A stretch of DNA of 64,000 nt from Clostridium sp. AM22-11AC (lineage in GTDB: Bacteria; Bacillota; Clostridia; Lachnospirales; Lachnospiraceae). This document shows, one piece after another, positions 8,673 through 16,748 of the stretch. Below the pieces are notes generated by a model. That model had not been told where the DNA came from, did not search any database, and saw only the letters and a list, made by a program, of their open reading frames with translations. Where the stretch lies: NCBI RefSeq assembly GCF_003473545.1, contig NZ_QUCM01000003.1, positions 63,472-127,471 on the forward strand, in the 5' to 3' direction. A program made the position numbers and the translations under genes. The stretch's first letter is position 1. Every line of letters begins with the position of its first letter.

Positions 8673-8973
8673 GACTGTATCGCGGTACCACCTTTGATCC
8701 AACCGATATGTACAACACATATATCATCCATATCCGGTCATCTCATGGAATACGAAAACCTGAAACATATCTTATATATATTTTAAAGCCTTTCGTACTC
8801 GCTCCCTTAACGCGGGCCAACGGAACAGGCTAATGTATCTTTCTCACCTGTCCGGCTCACAAGCTACCTTCCATTTTCAAGTATTCCCAAGCGGCCTTTC
8901 AGCCAGTGAGCCGCTTTCTCTGAGGGTCTTAAAAATGTACTCCTCTTGTTCATCACCATTTTTTATACTGCTG
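8633..8973 (-). ncRNA. T-box riboswitch leader, valine type
   Basis: The conserved T-box sequence AGGTGGTACCGCG is at 8681-8693 on the minus strand, followed by the terminator. Upstream are a GAACAAGAGGAGTA start of stem I, an AGAGAAAGC block and further hairpins (GGACAGG / CCTGTTC). The element senses uncharged tRNA by specifier and NCCA-end pairing. A candidate valine specifier is GUA at 8865-8867 (minus), chosen only because valS follows and because of its position in the stem I 3' side; other GUN triplets cannot be excluded. Confidence 0.92.
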
Positions 8974-8979
8974 TTTTCA

Positions 8980-9008
8980 AGCATAAATATTTTTTACGGA
9001 TTTGTCAA
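8980..9008 (-). promoter_or_regulatory. Promoter of the valS leader
   Basis: TTGACA at 9003-9008, a 17-nt spacer, and TATGCT at 8980-8985, all on the minus strand. Transcription should start near 8973, immediately before the T-box stem I, giving a leader of about 590 nt. Confidence 0.8.
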
Positions 9009-9033
9009 GAGCAAAGTTATTATAGATGTATCT

Positions 9034-9504
9034 TTACTGAGGCAGCTTGCACACATCCACCCACTGTTCAAAGTCACAGGACTTTTCCAGATCCGGGATG
9101 GACAGTTTTACAGCACTATTGCTGCTTCCACATGCAGGATAAACTACATCAAAGCGTCTTAAAGACTCATCTAAATACACCTTTACGCCCTCTTTGATAC
9201 CGTAAGGGCATACACCCCCAACCTCATGGCCGATCAGTTCAGACACCTGCTCTACGGTCAGCATTTTTGCTTTTACACCGAAAAAGGATTTATATTTGTG
9301 ATTGTCGATCTTCGCATCTCCTGCTGCCACGATGAGGACCGGTCCTTCTCCTGTTAAAAAAGATAATGTTTTTGCAATGTGGGCCGGTTCACAGCCTACT
9401 GCCACTGCTGCCAGCTCTACCGTTGCACTGGAAACATCAAACTCTTTGATCCTGTCTCCAAATCCTCTTTTTTCCAGAAATTCCTTTGCTGCCTGAAATG
9501 CCAT
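9034..9504 (-). CDS. YbaK/ProX-type aminoacyl-tRNA deacylase
   Basis: 156 aa, the size of free-standing YbaK/EbsC proteins, which hydrolyse mischarged Cys-tRNA(Pro) or related aminoacyl-tRNAs. Family blocks visible are AHIAKTLSFLTGEGPVLI with the conserved lysine, GDAKIDNHKYK, and HEVGGVCPYGIKEGVKVY (the GGxxPxG signature), then the C-terminal PACGSSNSAVKLS. The ATG lies 2 nt after the stop of the upstream 271-aa gene with GGAGG ahead of it, so it is co-translated with that operon. The exact tRNA substrate is not known from sequence. Confidence 0.9.
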   Translation of the reverse strand: MAFQAAKEFLEKRGFGDRIKEFDVSSATVELAAVAVGCEPAHIAKTLSFLTGEGPVLIVAAGDAKIDNHKYKSFFGVKAKMLTVEQVSELIGHEVGGVCPYGIKEGVKVYLDESLRRFDVVYPACGSSNSAVKLSIPDLEKSCDFEQWVDVCKLPQ

Positions 9505-9506
9505 GA

Positions 9507-10322
9507 TTATGCCTCCTGTTTCCTGTACTCACTTTTCCATTTGCTGATCAGTTTTTTTGCCTTTTCTAACTGTCCTTCAGGATCCTGTTTCCACAGGGCT
9601 CTTAAATTTCTCACACTTGCTGCCTGTTTGGCATCTGTTTCTGCCTGGGACAGTTTCCCTTTCCATTCTTCCTTCCATTCTGGCTTAAAAAGAGCCTCAT
9701 AGCTTTCATCAACGGAAAGTCCCGGAGCAAAACAGGTAAGAAAATAGATCTTTTCCAGGATCTGATCCTCTTCCTTTAATCCATAGGCTGTATCATATGC
9801 CTTATATGCCCTGGAAAACTGGAACATCTGGGCACAGGCAGCCCCTAAGTTCTGATAGACCTGGGACCAGAATGCCTCTTCTCCTTTTTTGCGTTCCCCT
9901 TCCTCGGTCAGTTTTTCATACTTCTGCAGTGCTTTTCCATACTGTTTCTGGGAAAAAAGATAATCTGCCACTGCCTTTCCATAAGCATTTTGAGAAAGGT
10001 TTCTGTAAGAAGCCGTTACCTGCTTAAATTTCTGTATCTCTTTTTCTGTATAGTAATCACATTCAGAAAGGAACAGGTACAAAGCCTCTTCCGGGCGGCC
10101 GCCGGCTTCCACCAGCTTTTCCATGCGTCCTGCAAGAAAGCCAAGTCCCAGCTCATTTTTCACAAAGAAAAACAAAGAGGCATCTACAAAATCATTCATC
10201 ACAAGAAGGGGATGATGGTAGATCACATAGCAAAGTTCCTGGGAAGAATATATATGGATCCCCAGAACTTCAATATAAAAGGGATGTTTTACTTTTTCCC
10301 TTCTGCACAATAATAAACTCAT
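9507..10322 (-). CDS. Helical (TPR-like) protein of unknown function
   Basis: 271 aa, no recognised named family. After an N-terminal part of mixed character (CRREKVKHPFYIEVLGIHIY, ELCYVIYHHPLL) the protein is helical with repeat-like segments such as KAVADYLFSQKQYGKALQKY and FSRAYKAYDTAYGLKEEDQ, which look like TPR hairpins. Its ATG overlaps the stop of the Hsp70-like gene by four bases (ATGA), and ybaK follows after 2 nt. The tight coupling suggests it works with the Hsp70-like and giant proteins. Confidence 0.8.
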   Translation of the reverse strand: MSLLLCRREKVKHPFYIEVLGIHIYSSQELCYVIYHHPLLVMNDFVDASLFFFVKNELGLGFLAGRMEKLVEAGGRPEEALYLFLSECDYYTEKEIQKFKQVTASYRNLSQNAYGKAVADYLFSQKQYGKALQKYEKLTEEGERKKGEEAFWSQVYQNLGAACAQMFQFSRAYKAYDTAYGLKEEDQILEKIYFLTCFAPGLSVDESYEALFKPEWKEEWKGKLSQAETDAKQAASVRNLRALWKQDPEGQLEKAKKLISKWKSEYRKQEA

Positions 10323-11542
10323 AAGATTACCTCTTGTCTGATCACTGCATCAGATGCCGGGAACAGCTCTCCAAAGCCCATATCCCGGATCACCACCGCC
10401 ATGGTATTTTCATCTGTAAATCCAATATTCATCCGGATCCTGGTAGTCTTTTCCGGCCGGTCAGGAAAACCTGTAAGGGGCACGGAAACGGCTCTCTTTT
10501 TCCGGGAGTCCAGATGGGAAATAAGAAATTCGATCTCTTTTTGTCCATCTAAGATCAGTTCCAGAGAACTTTTTGACTCATACCAGTTATCCCCATAGGA
10601 GGCAACTGCCAGCATGATCTCTTTTCCTGCACGCATGACTTTCAGGGCTACTTCTGCCTTTAATCTACCTTCACAGACAAACACATAAGGAAATTCCGTT
10701 CCCTGAACCATATAGTCCCTTGCCTTGATCGCTGCTCCCTTGGAAAACAGCACATTTTCCACAAACACCCTTCTCCGGTTGCAGGCAAGTTTCATAAAAC
10801 CGGTTGCCCAGTCCTGACGTTCAAAGCCTTTTCCTGTAAGGAATACGGTTGAAAACAACTTATTTTCCAGAAGTTTTTCCCCACAGGAACAAAGGATCTG
10901 ATCTGCCAGCTTGCTTCCGGAAGGGGAGTCAAGGATATCCAAGTCAAAGGCTTCTTCCTGGTTTTGTGCTTCTGCCTGGACCATGTTGCGGCGCATGCCC
11001 CTTTGTACCTTCATTTCATAATAGCAGAGCCGGTCTTCTGATAACTCAAATAAACCTACCTGGTTACTCCACAGCTCTTTGCGCTGACTGAGCACATAGT
11101 AAGCAAAACTTTCTGTATGACTGATCACATGGACACGGTCCCTGGGAATGTTCAGATAATCTGCACAGTACATCAGGCAGTCTGTTACTTTTGCGTCTGT
11201 TCCGTGCATGGTGATCACCAGCTGCTCCACCTGGTCTGTATGGAATTCCTTAAAAGGACAGTCTAACAGCTTTTTCAAAAATATCTTTAATAGATCCGTA
11301 CCTGTATAGCAGATCCCTCCTATAGTAGAAGTTCCCTCCTTGCGGACCATTTTAAGCAGCTTGTCTACGATCACGCCTTCGCCTAAAAGAGTGGCTGCAT
11401 AGGCTTCTTCTCCTATGAGCCAGGTTTCTTTCTCTTTTCTGCGGCAGATCACTGTAGGAACTGTCCAGGACTTTTCTTTTTCATTGCAGCTGATCTGGGA
11501 ATAATCGTCATTCAGATCTAACCCGATCACAAGTCCTTCCAT
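10319..11542 (-). CDS. Degenerate Hsp70/actin-fold protein (DUF5716-like)
   Basis: 407 aa with the outline of an Hsp70-type nucleotide-binding domain. The phosphate-1-like loop is VIGLDLNDDYSQISC (residues 5-19). A connect-like region is LVITMHGTDAKVTDCL (108-123) followed by HVISHTESFAYYVLSQ (138-153). The adenosine-like motif is VFLTGKGF (233-240) with SKGAAIKA (267-274). The phosphate-2 loop, DLGGGT in active Hsp70, is replaced by LFELSEDRLCYY (164-175), so ATP hydrolysis may be lost. A beta-rich C-terminal part of about 120 residues follows. I recall Lachnospiraceae families named DUF5716/DUF5717 with this gene order; that name is from memory. It lies 69 nt after the 1191-aa gene. Confidence 0.75.
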   Translation of the reverse strand: MEGLVIGLDLNDDYSQISCNEKEKSWTVPTVICRRKEKETWLIGEEAYAATLLGEGVIVDKLLKMVRKEGTSTIGGICYTGTDLLKIFLKKLLDCPFKEFHTDQVEQLVITMHGTDAKVTDCLMYCADYLNIPRDRVHVISHTESFAYYVLSQRKELWSNQVGLFELSEDRLCYYEMKVQRGMRRNMVQAEAQNQEEAFDLDILDSPSGSKLADQILCSCGEKLLENKLFSTVFLTGKGFERQDWATGFMKLACNRRRVFVENVLFSKGAAIKARDYMVQGTEFPYVFVCEGRLKAEVALKVMRAGKEIMLAVASYGDNWYESKSSLELILDGQKEIEFLISHLDSRKKRAVSVPLTGFPDRPEKTTRIRMNIGFTDENTMAVVIRDMGFGELFPASDAVIRQEVIL

Positions 11543-11611
11543 CTATTTGTTTCCTCCGTTGTAGTTCATATGTACGTTTGAAATCTTTTTGGATCCCATT
11601 TCAAAAACACG

Positions 11612-14600
11612 TCAGTTCACAGGAAATAGGATCCCCAGGGCAGCTGATCGTTTTACATAATCTTCCATTGCCCCTAAAAGCCCTTCTGCATCCTGCTTTG
11701 CCACTGCCTCTGACATCTGGTTTAAGCAGGCAAAGCGGCTGTTTTCTCTTCCGGCTCTTTCCGGGTCACAGCAGGTACGGCCTTCTTTTACAAGAACAGC
11801 GCCCTTTTCGCCCCGTTCATAGATCTGGTATTCTAAAAGTTCTCCCTTAAACAGGGTCAGTTTCTTTACATAAATGCCCTGATATACCCGTTTCATCTCT
11901 TCCCTGGTAAAATGGTCCTCCTGGGGAAGGATACGCATTTCGATCCAGGGCTGTACATTTTTGTCTCCCCGGTACTCGATCATGGTCTTATCCATAATGT
12001 CTTCCGGGATAGAAACAAACCGTCCCAGATCCTTCATATATGGAAATACCATTTCTGACTCTAACAGAATATTTACCATGATCTGCAGCTGTTTCTTCTC
12101 ATCTGCCGTGATCTCTGCCTGTCCTGCATAGTAACGGGTAAGAGCCAGCAGATAGATCGTAGGGATCTTTTCCTTGCCAGGATCCGCGCCCACTGCATTT
12201 TTCAGGTACTGGAAGATCTGACTGTCGATCTCCTTTTCTTCCAGGAAATACTGGATACACTTCTGGGTAAAATATGCTTTTACCATACTTTCCCTGGTGC
12301 GCTTGCGCTTCATGTAAAGGTCAAATACAGAATCAATCTGGTCACAGCTGCCTGTAAACAACATCTGAGCTAACAGACGTTCTTCCAGATCATAGGTTTC
12401 CACATGTTCCCCTACTGCCTGGATCAGGATCTCATACATCTGGGAAGTGGTCCCGTTAAAATGTTCACAGAGATAATCTAAGATCACGCTGTCCGCTTTT
12501 CCAGCCTCAAACACTCTCCAGGACAGTTCCAGTAAACGGTCATCCTGGTCAAACAGCTGCTGTAAGATCATACGGGTACAAAGCTTTAACAGCTTCTCCG
12601 GATCCACATCTTCTATTTCATAAGTTAAAAGCATATTATATGCTTCTCTTAAATAATTACAGTCTATAAAGATCTCACAGATCTTTCTTCGCATGGACGG
12701 CTCCAGCAGGTCCTTATCTAACTGGATCAGGAAAGCGCACCGCTCTTCTTCTTCCTTGGAAACAGCCTTTTTACAGTAATATTCTGTTACCAGATGAAGA
12801 AGCTTTTTCTCAAATACAGGATTCAGCTTTAACTGGCTTAAGGTATCTTCTAAAAGAAGGGCTTCCTCCTCTTTTTCCACGCCTTTTTTTAACACAGCCT
12901 CACAGGCGCGAAGCTTTAAGATAGGATGATCCGGATATACCTCATAACAGCGGTCAAGGAGCTCTTTCCGGTCCATGACCGGCAGTTTCCGATGGCTTAT
13001 ATTCAGATATCTTCCCCCATATGCATCCTGGAAAAACAGGACTGTATTCTTAGAAACAGCCGGAACATAAGCTTCCCCATGTTCTAATAAAAATGCCTCT
13101 TCCTCTTTTAATTCCTCACAGCGCACGATCACATATTTCATTCTCGGATCATCACATTTTACGCGGCTGGAACAAAGGATCTTTGGCAGGATCCCTGCAG
13201 CCCTGGGATCGATCATATCTGTATAGATCATGTGCTCATAGATCACAGCCAGACAGCCGTTCATTCTGCCTGCAAGCAGCTGTTCCATGGCAAACTGCTC
13301 CATTTCCCGCACATAGACCTGATACAGTTCCGTAGAAGGGTTTACATACTGTAAAATGTTTTTATACAGCACACTTTTATTGGCCTGGTCTAAAGATTTA
13401 TCATAAGAGAAATACAATAGCACTTCTTTTGGAAGGGCATGTCCATAATCATCCGGCAGAGAATAAAGGAAATATTCATAAAGCCTTGTAAGATTGATAT
13501 GGGCTTTTAAGGCCTTCTCATACCAGCCAAAGGCGGATCTGTCTTTCTTTTCTCCCCGGATCAGAAGACCGCATAATGCCTCTAATACCTGCATTTCCGG
13601 ATAGGATCTGTATAAATTTACTAACAGTCTTTCCAGGATCTTCCTGTAATGCTTTACCTCTGAAAGGGATAAAGCAGCTTTTACAGCCAGGTTCTGGTCC
13701 AGCCAGCCATTTTTTAATCCACCAAGGAAGACCTGGATCTCAAATTCTCCCATTTTTACAAACAGATCCGGATGCATCTTAAGAAGGCGGCAGGCCAGTC
13801 CATATAAAAACGGGCTTCTGCAGCCATATCCGAACATGGAGCGCATCTGTTCATAAAGCTCCAGCGGATTTTGCAGGCAGGTCCTGTCTGTTTTTACTAA
13901 CAGGTTAAGAAGCCAGCCATCCGTTTTCCTGTTTTCATTTAAGAGCTTACGTATGTAGCGGGCCAGTGCTGCCTTTTTCTCTTCAGAAGAAGGCTCATTT
14001 AACAGCTCTAAATACTGATAAAAGCAGTAGATTTCCGGTCTTGTATCCCTGCATCTTAAAACAGGATCTCCGATCTCTGCAAGAGCCGCTGTATACGCAT
14101 CTTTTCTTCCTGCTTTAAAAAGCTGTTCTGTCCGCCACAAACGTACAGCTATATCTTCCGGATATCTGGCACGGAGATTTTCTGTTTTCTTTAATAACCC
14201 GCTGTTTACAGAAAAATCTCCCTCATCTGTAAATTCCTGTTTCAGGCGCAGACGGGAAAATTCACAGACAGATGCCTTATCTGCTGTTTTTTTCTCTCTT
14301 CCATCTGCTCCCTGAACATTTTTCTTTATTACTTCTACAGGGAAAACAAATTCCTGGCGCAGGGAACGGATGCGCACAGAACCAAAGTTTCTTCCGACAT
14401 GAAGATATTGTGGAAGGATCTGGTAATGGATCTGGCAGTTGCCCTGGTCAAACTCACGGGTGGTCACTGCATTTTTTTCCACAGCAAGAAAATCCCCGTC
14501 TGCTTCTACCTGTATTTTTACATAGCCCCAGCCACTGGCTGTAAGCCCGATCACACCTTCTGTAATGGTTTCCGGTGCATTTAACAGGATCTTTTCCCCG

Positions 14601-15187
14601 TCTGTACGCAGGGAAACCGCTTCCTTTACATGAAGAGCTACTAAAAATTCCTCTAACAGATTATTTCTGCCGTTTCTTCCCTTTAAACCCTCATAGATCG
14701 TCCTTGCCTGCACATCCTGCATAAAAGGCGCTTCTGTAAAATCCTGATATTCAAACAGGCGCAGGGCCAGTTCCCAGTTTTTCTTTGCCAGAGCTGCAAA
14801 ATCCCTTGGGGTTTTTAAGCTTCCCAGTTCCTCTGTCCTGTTTCCTGTCTGTATGCGCAAAGAATAAGGAATCTCTTTCTCGCCTCCGTTTGTGACCAGG
14901 TAAAAAGATCCCTTAACTGTATCTCCATCCTCTAAGTATCGGGTGTCGATGTTATATATAATGTGATTGCGAAGTCCACCAAATGCTTCGCTTTCTAATT
15001 TTACTCTCTCATTTCCGGAATACACCAGCCCTTTAATATACAGGTCATTTCCGCTTTGAACGGAAAATTCTCCCCGCACGGACTCTCCCGGTGAAAGGAC
15101 CCCTTCGATCCTCTCTGGTTTTATCACCAGCTCTGGCACGCTGCTGTCAATGATCCCGCGGGCCAGGCGGTTGATCCGTTCTCTCAT
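11612..15187 (-). CDS. Giant helical-repeat protein (DUF5717-like)
   Basis: 1191 aa, no signal peptide. The first 120 residues look like a beta sandwich (ELVIKPERIEGVLSPGESV, then GNDLYIKGLVYSGNERVKL). A second beta segment lies at about residues 200-290. The remaining 850 residues are almost all helical with TPR-like spacing, for example REAYNMLLTYEIEDVDPEKL. No catalytic motif is visible. It is the first gene of the operon that continues with the Hsp70-like protein, the 271-aa helical protein and ybaK, so it is a likely partner or scaffold of the Hsp70-like protein. Function unknown. Confidence 0.8.
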   Translation of the reverse strand: MRERINRLARGIIDSSVPELVIKPERIEGVLSPGESVRGEFSVQSGNDLYIKGLVYSGNERVKLESEAFGGLRNHIIYNIDTRYLEDGDTVKGSFYLVTNGGEKEIPYSLRIQTGNRTEELGSLKTPRDFAALAKKNWELALRLFEYQDFTEAPFMQDVQARTIYEGLKGRNGRNNLLEEFLVALHVKEAVSLRTDGEKILLNAPETITEGVIGLTASGWGYVKIQVEADGDFLAVEKNAVTTREFDQGNCQIHYQILPQYLHVGRNFGSVRIRSLRQEFVFPVEVIKKNVQGADGREKKTADKASVCEFSRLRLKQEFTDEGDFSVNSGLLKKTENLRARYPEDIAVRLWRTEQLFKAGRKDAYTAALAEIGDPVLRCRDTRPEIYCFYQYLELLNEPSSEEKKAALARYIRKLLNENRKTDGWLLNLLVKTDRTCLQNPLELYEQMRSMFGYGCRSPFLYGLACRLLKMHPDLFVKMGEFEIQVFLGGLKNGWLDQNLAVKAALSLSEVKHYRKILERLLVNLYRSYPEMQVLEALCGLLIRGEKKDRSAFGWYEKALKAHINLTRLYEYFLYSLPDDYGHALPKEVLLYFSYDKSLDQANKSVLYKNILQYVNPSTELYQVYVREMEQFAMEQLLAGRMNGCLAVIYEHMIYTDMIDPRAAGILPKILCSSRVKCDDPRMKYVIVRCEELKEEEAFLLEHGEAYVPAVSKNTVLFFQDAYGGRYLNISHRKLPVMDRKELLDRCYEVYPDHPILKLRACEAVLKKGVEKEEEALLLEDTLSQLKLNPVFEKKLLHLVTEYYCKKAVSKEEEERCAFLIQLDKDLLEPSMRRKICEIFIDCNYLREAYNMLLTYEIEDVDPEKLLKLCTRMILQQLFDQDDRLLELSWRVFEAGKADSVILDYLCEHFNGTTSQMYEILIQAVGEHVETYDLEERLLAQMLFTGSCDQIDSVFDLYMKRKRTRESMVKAYFTQKCIQYFLEEKEIDSQIFQYLKNAVGADPGKEKIPTIYLLALTRYYAGQAEITADEKKQLQIMVNILLESEMVFPYMKDLGRFVSIPEDIMDKTMIEYRGDKNVQPWIEMRILPQEDHFTREEMKRVYQGIYVKKLTLFKGELLEYQIYERGEKGAVLVKEGRTCCDPERAGRENSRFACLNQMSEAVAKQDAEGLLGAMEDYVKRSAALGILFPVN

Positions 15188-15293
15188 ACACTACCACCTG
15201 TATCTATATGTACTCTCGCATATTTATCTGTCAGTTTCTCAAATGCCGGATTGCTGTAAGCTTTGCACTCCCGCATTTTTGCTTCGCTTCGAT

Positions 15294-15328
15294 TGGTGCT
15301 GAACATTTGCCACTGGCACATAGCACCT
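15294..15328. other. Imperfect hairpin in the 15.2-15.4 kb intergenic space
   Basis: GGTGCT...AGCACC outer stem with TGCCA/TGGCA inside. There is no T-run. It lies between the divergent 1191-aa gene and the DUF4364 gene and has no clear role. Confidence 0.35.
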
Positions 15329-15376
15329 AACCCCCATGATAACACAATTCCTTCTGTTTTAAAAGTGAAATCTGTC

Positions 15377-15405
15377 TTGATTTAAAGAAGCAAACTTGTT
15401 ATGAT
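15377..15405 (+). promoter_or_regulatory. Promoter of the DUF4364 gene
   Basis: TTGATT (15377-15382), 17-nt spacer, TATGAT (15400-15405), about 40 nt before the preferred start. Confidence 0.7.
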
Positions 15406-15446
15406 AGATAAGAATGTTCAGAAATCTTTTAACGGAGTGTGAAATA

Positions 15447-15965
15447 ATGCTTACGGAACCTATGACTTTATATAAACTGATGAACCTGTATCTGTTAAAA
15501 CAGGTGAATTTTCCTCTTACCAATGCACAGCTGACCAGCTTTTTTACAGAACACGACTATACTACTTATTTCACACTGCAGCAGGCCTTAAATGAATTAG
15601 AGGATGCCGGGCTGATCCACAAAGAAGCCAGCCACTCCAGCACCCGCTATGATATTACCAAAGAAGGGGAAGAAACCTTAAACTTCTTTGGCAAAAATAT
15701 TTCTCCTGCCATTATCAATGACATGGATGAATATTTAAAGGAAAATAAATTCCGCCTGCGTGAAGAGGTAGGTACCACCGCCGACTTTTACAAAGGTACC
15801 AACCAGGACTACATCGTCCACTGTGAAGTACGTGAAAATAAGGCAGTCCTGATCGGGCTGGACCTTTCTGTTCCTGACAAAGAGCAGGCGGAAGCTGTAT
15901 GCGGCGCCTGGAGACGTAAAAGCCAGGAGATTTATTCTCATGTGATGCATACCCTGCTGTCTTAA
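15447..15965 (+). CDS. DUF4364 family winged-helix protein
   Basis: 172 aa from the ATG at 15447. The frame is open from 15414, but a GGAG site with 9-nt spacing supports the second ATG, and family members begin with a similar MLTEPMTLYKLMNLYLL block. Residues 5-80 form a winged helix (NAQLTSFFTEHDYTTYFTLQ, ALNELEDAGLIHK, TRYDITKEGEETL). The C-terminal half is a DUF4364-type alpha/beta part. DNA binding is likely; targets are unknown. It is a single-gene unit ending at a bidirectional terminator. Confidence 0.88.
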   Translation: MLTEPMTLYKLMNLYLLKQVNFPLTNAQLTSFFTEHDYTTYFTLQQALNELEDAGLIHKEASHSSTRYDITKEGEETLNFFGKNISPAIINDMDEYLKENKFRLREEVGTTADFYKGTNQDYIVHCEVRENKAVLIGLDLSVPDKEQAEAVCGAWRRKSQEIYSHVMHTLLS

Positions 15966-16039
15966 ATTTTGAGAAACACTGTGATCATCCATGACCGCCG
16001 CACCTGCGATATACTGGCAGTCAATCGTAATAAATCATC

Positions 16040-16081
16040 AAAAAACACGACCTGAGAGTTTTTCTCCCGGTCGTGTTTTTG
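16040..16081. terminator. Bidirectional terminator between DUF4364 and engB
   Basis: AAACACGACC and GGTCGTGTTT arms flanked by A-run and T-run, so it works on both strands for the two convergent genes. Confidence 0.9.
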
Positions 16082-16115
16082 TGTCAGAGCACATTTTTTA
16101 TATATGTTCCCTTAA

Positions 16116-16748
16116 TTATTCTTCTGTTTTCTCTTCTGCCTCTGCAGCTGTATTTTCATTTACATCTGCCATGGTATCTTCGATCAGCCTCCAGATCTCA
16201 TCTCTTCCCTGCTTTGTTTCAGCAGAAAACGGGATAATGATCCCATCTTTTTCCATTCCAAGACCCTGACGGACGATCTTTACATTTTTCTGGATCTGGC
16301 TGCGGTTGATCTTGTCTAATTTGGTAGCAATGATCACCGGATGATAGCCGTTATAGATGATCCAGTCATACATCATCTTGTCGTTGGCAGATGGTTCATG
16401 ACGGATATCGATCAGAAGAAAAACCAGTTTTAACATGGCGGAGTTTCTAAGATAACGCTCGATCATCTTGCCCCATTTTTCCTTGGCTTCCAGTGAAACC
16501 TTGGCATAACCATATCCAGGAAGATCCACGTAGTACAACTCTTTATTGATATTGTAAAAGTTAATGGTCTGGGTCTTTCCAGGCTGGGAAGAAGTTCTTG
16601 CGTAGGCTTTCCGGTTCATCAGTGCATTGATCAATGAGGATTTTCCTACATTTGACTTTCCTGCAAAAGCGAACTCCGGCAGTGTGTTGTCCGGAAGTTT
16701 GCTGGTAACACCGCAGACTGTTTCCAGATTTACATCTCTGATGATCAT
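16116..16748 (-). CDS. engB: Ribosome biogenesis GTPase EngB (YsxC/YihA)
   Basis: 210 aa TRAFAC GTPase needed for 50S subunit assembly. The G1 loop is GKSNVGKSSL (residues 30-39), the G3 motif is DLPGYG, and the G4 motif is TKLD. A short acidic C-terminal tail rich in Glu and Ala follows. Its ATG overlaps the lon stop by four bases, so it is translationally coupled to lon, the usual order in Firmicutes. Confidence 0.96.
   Translation of the reverse strand: MIIRDVNLETVCGVTSKLPDNTLPEFAFAGKSNVGKSSLINALMNRKAYARTSSQPGKTQTINFYNINKELYYVDLPGYGYAKVSLEAKEKWGKMIERYLRNSAMLKLVFLLIDIRHEPSANDKMMYDWIIYNGYHPVIIATKLDKINRSQIQKNVKIVRQGLGMEKDGIIIPFSAETKQGRDEIWRLIEDTMADVNENTAAEAEEKTEE

Noticed and set aside
8345-8731. 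128-codon open frame on the minus strand covering the valS leader and start
   Set aside because: It runs through the T-box terminator and the palindromic element and ends inside valS; it has no suitable start signal and is explained by the palindrome lacking stops.
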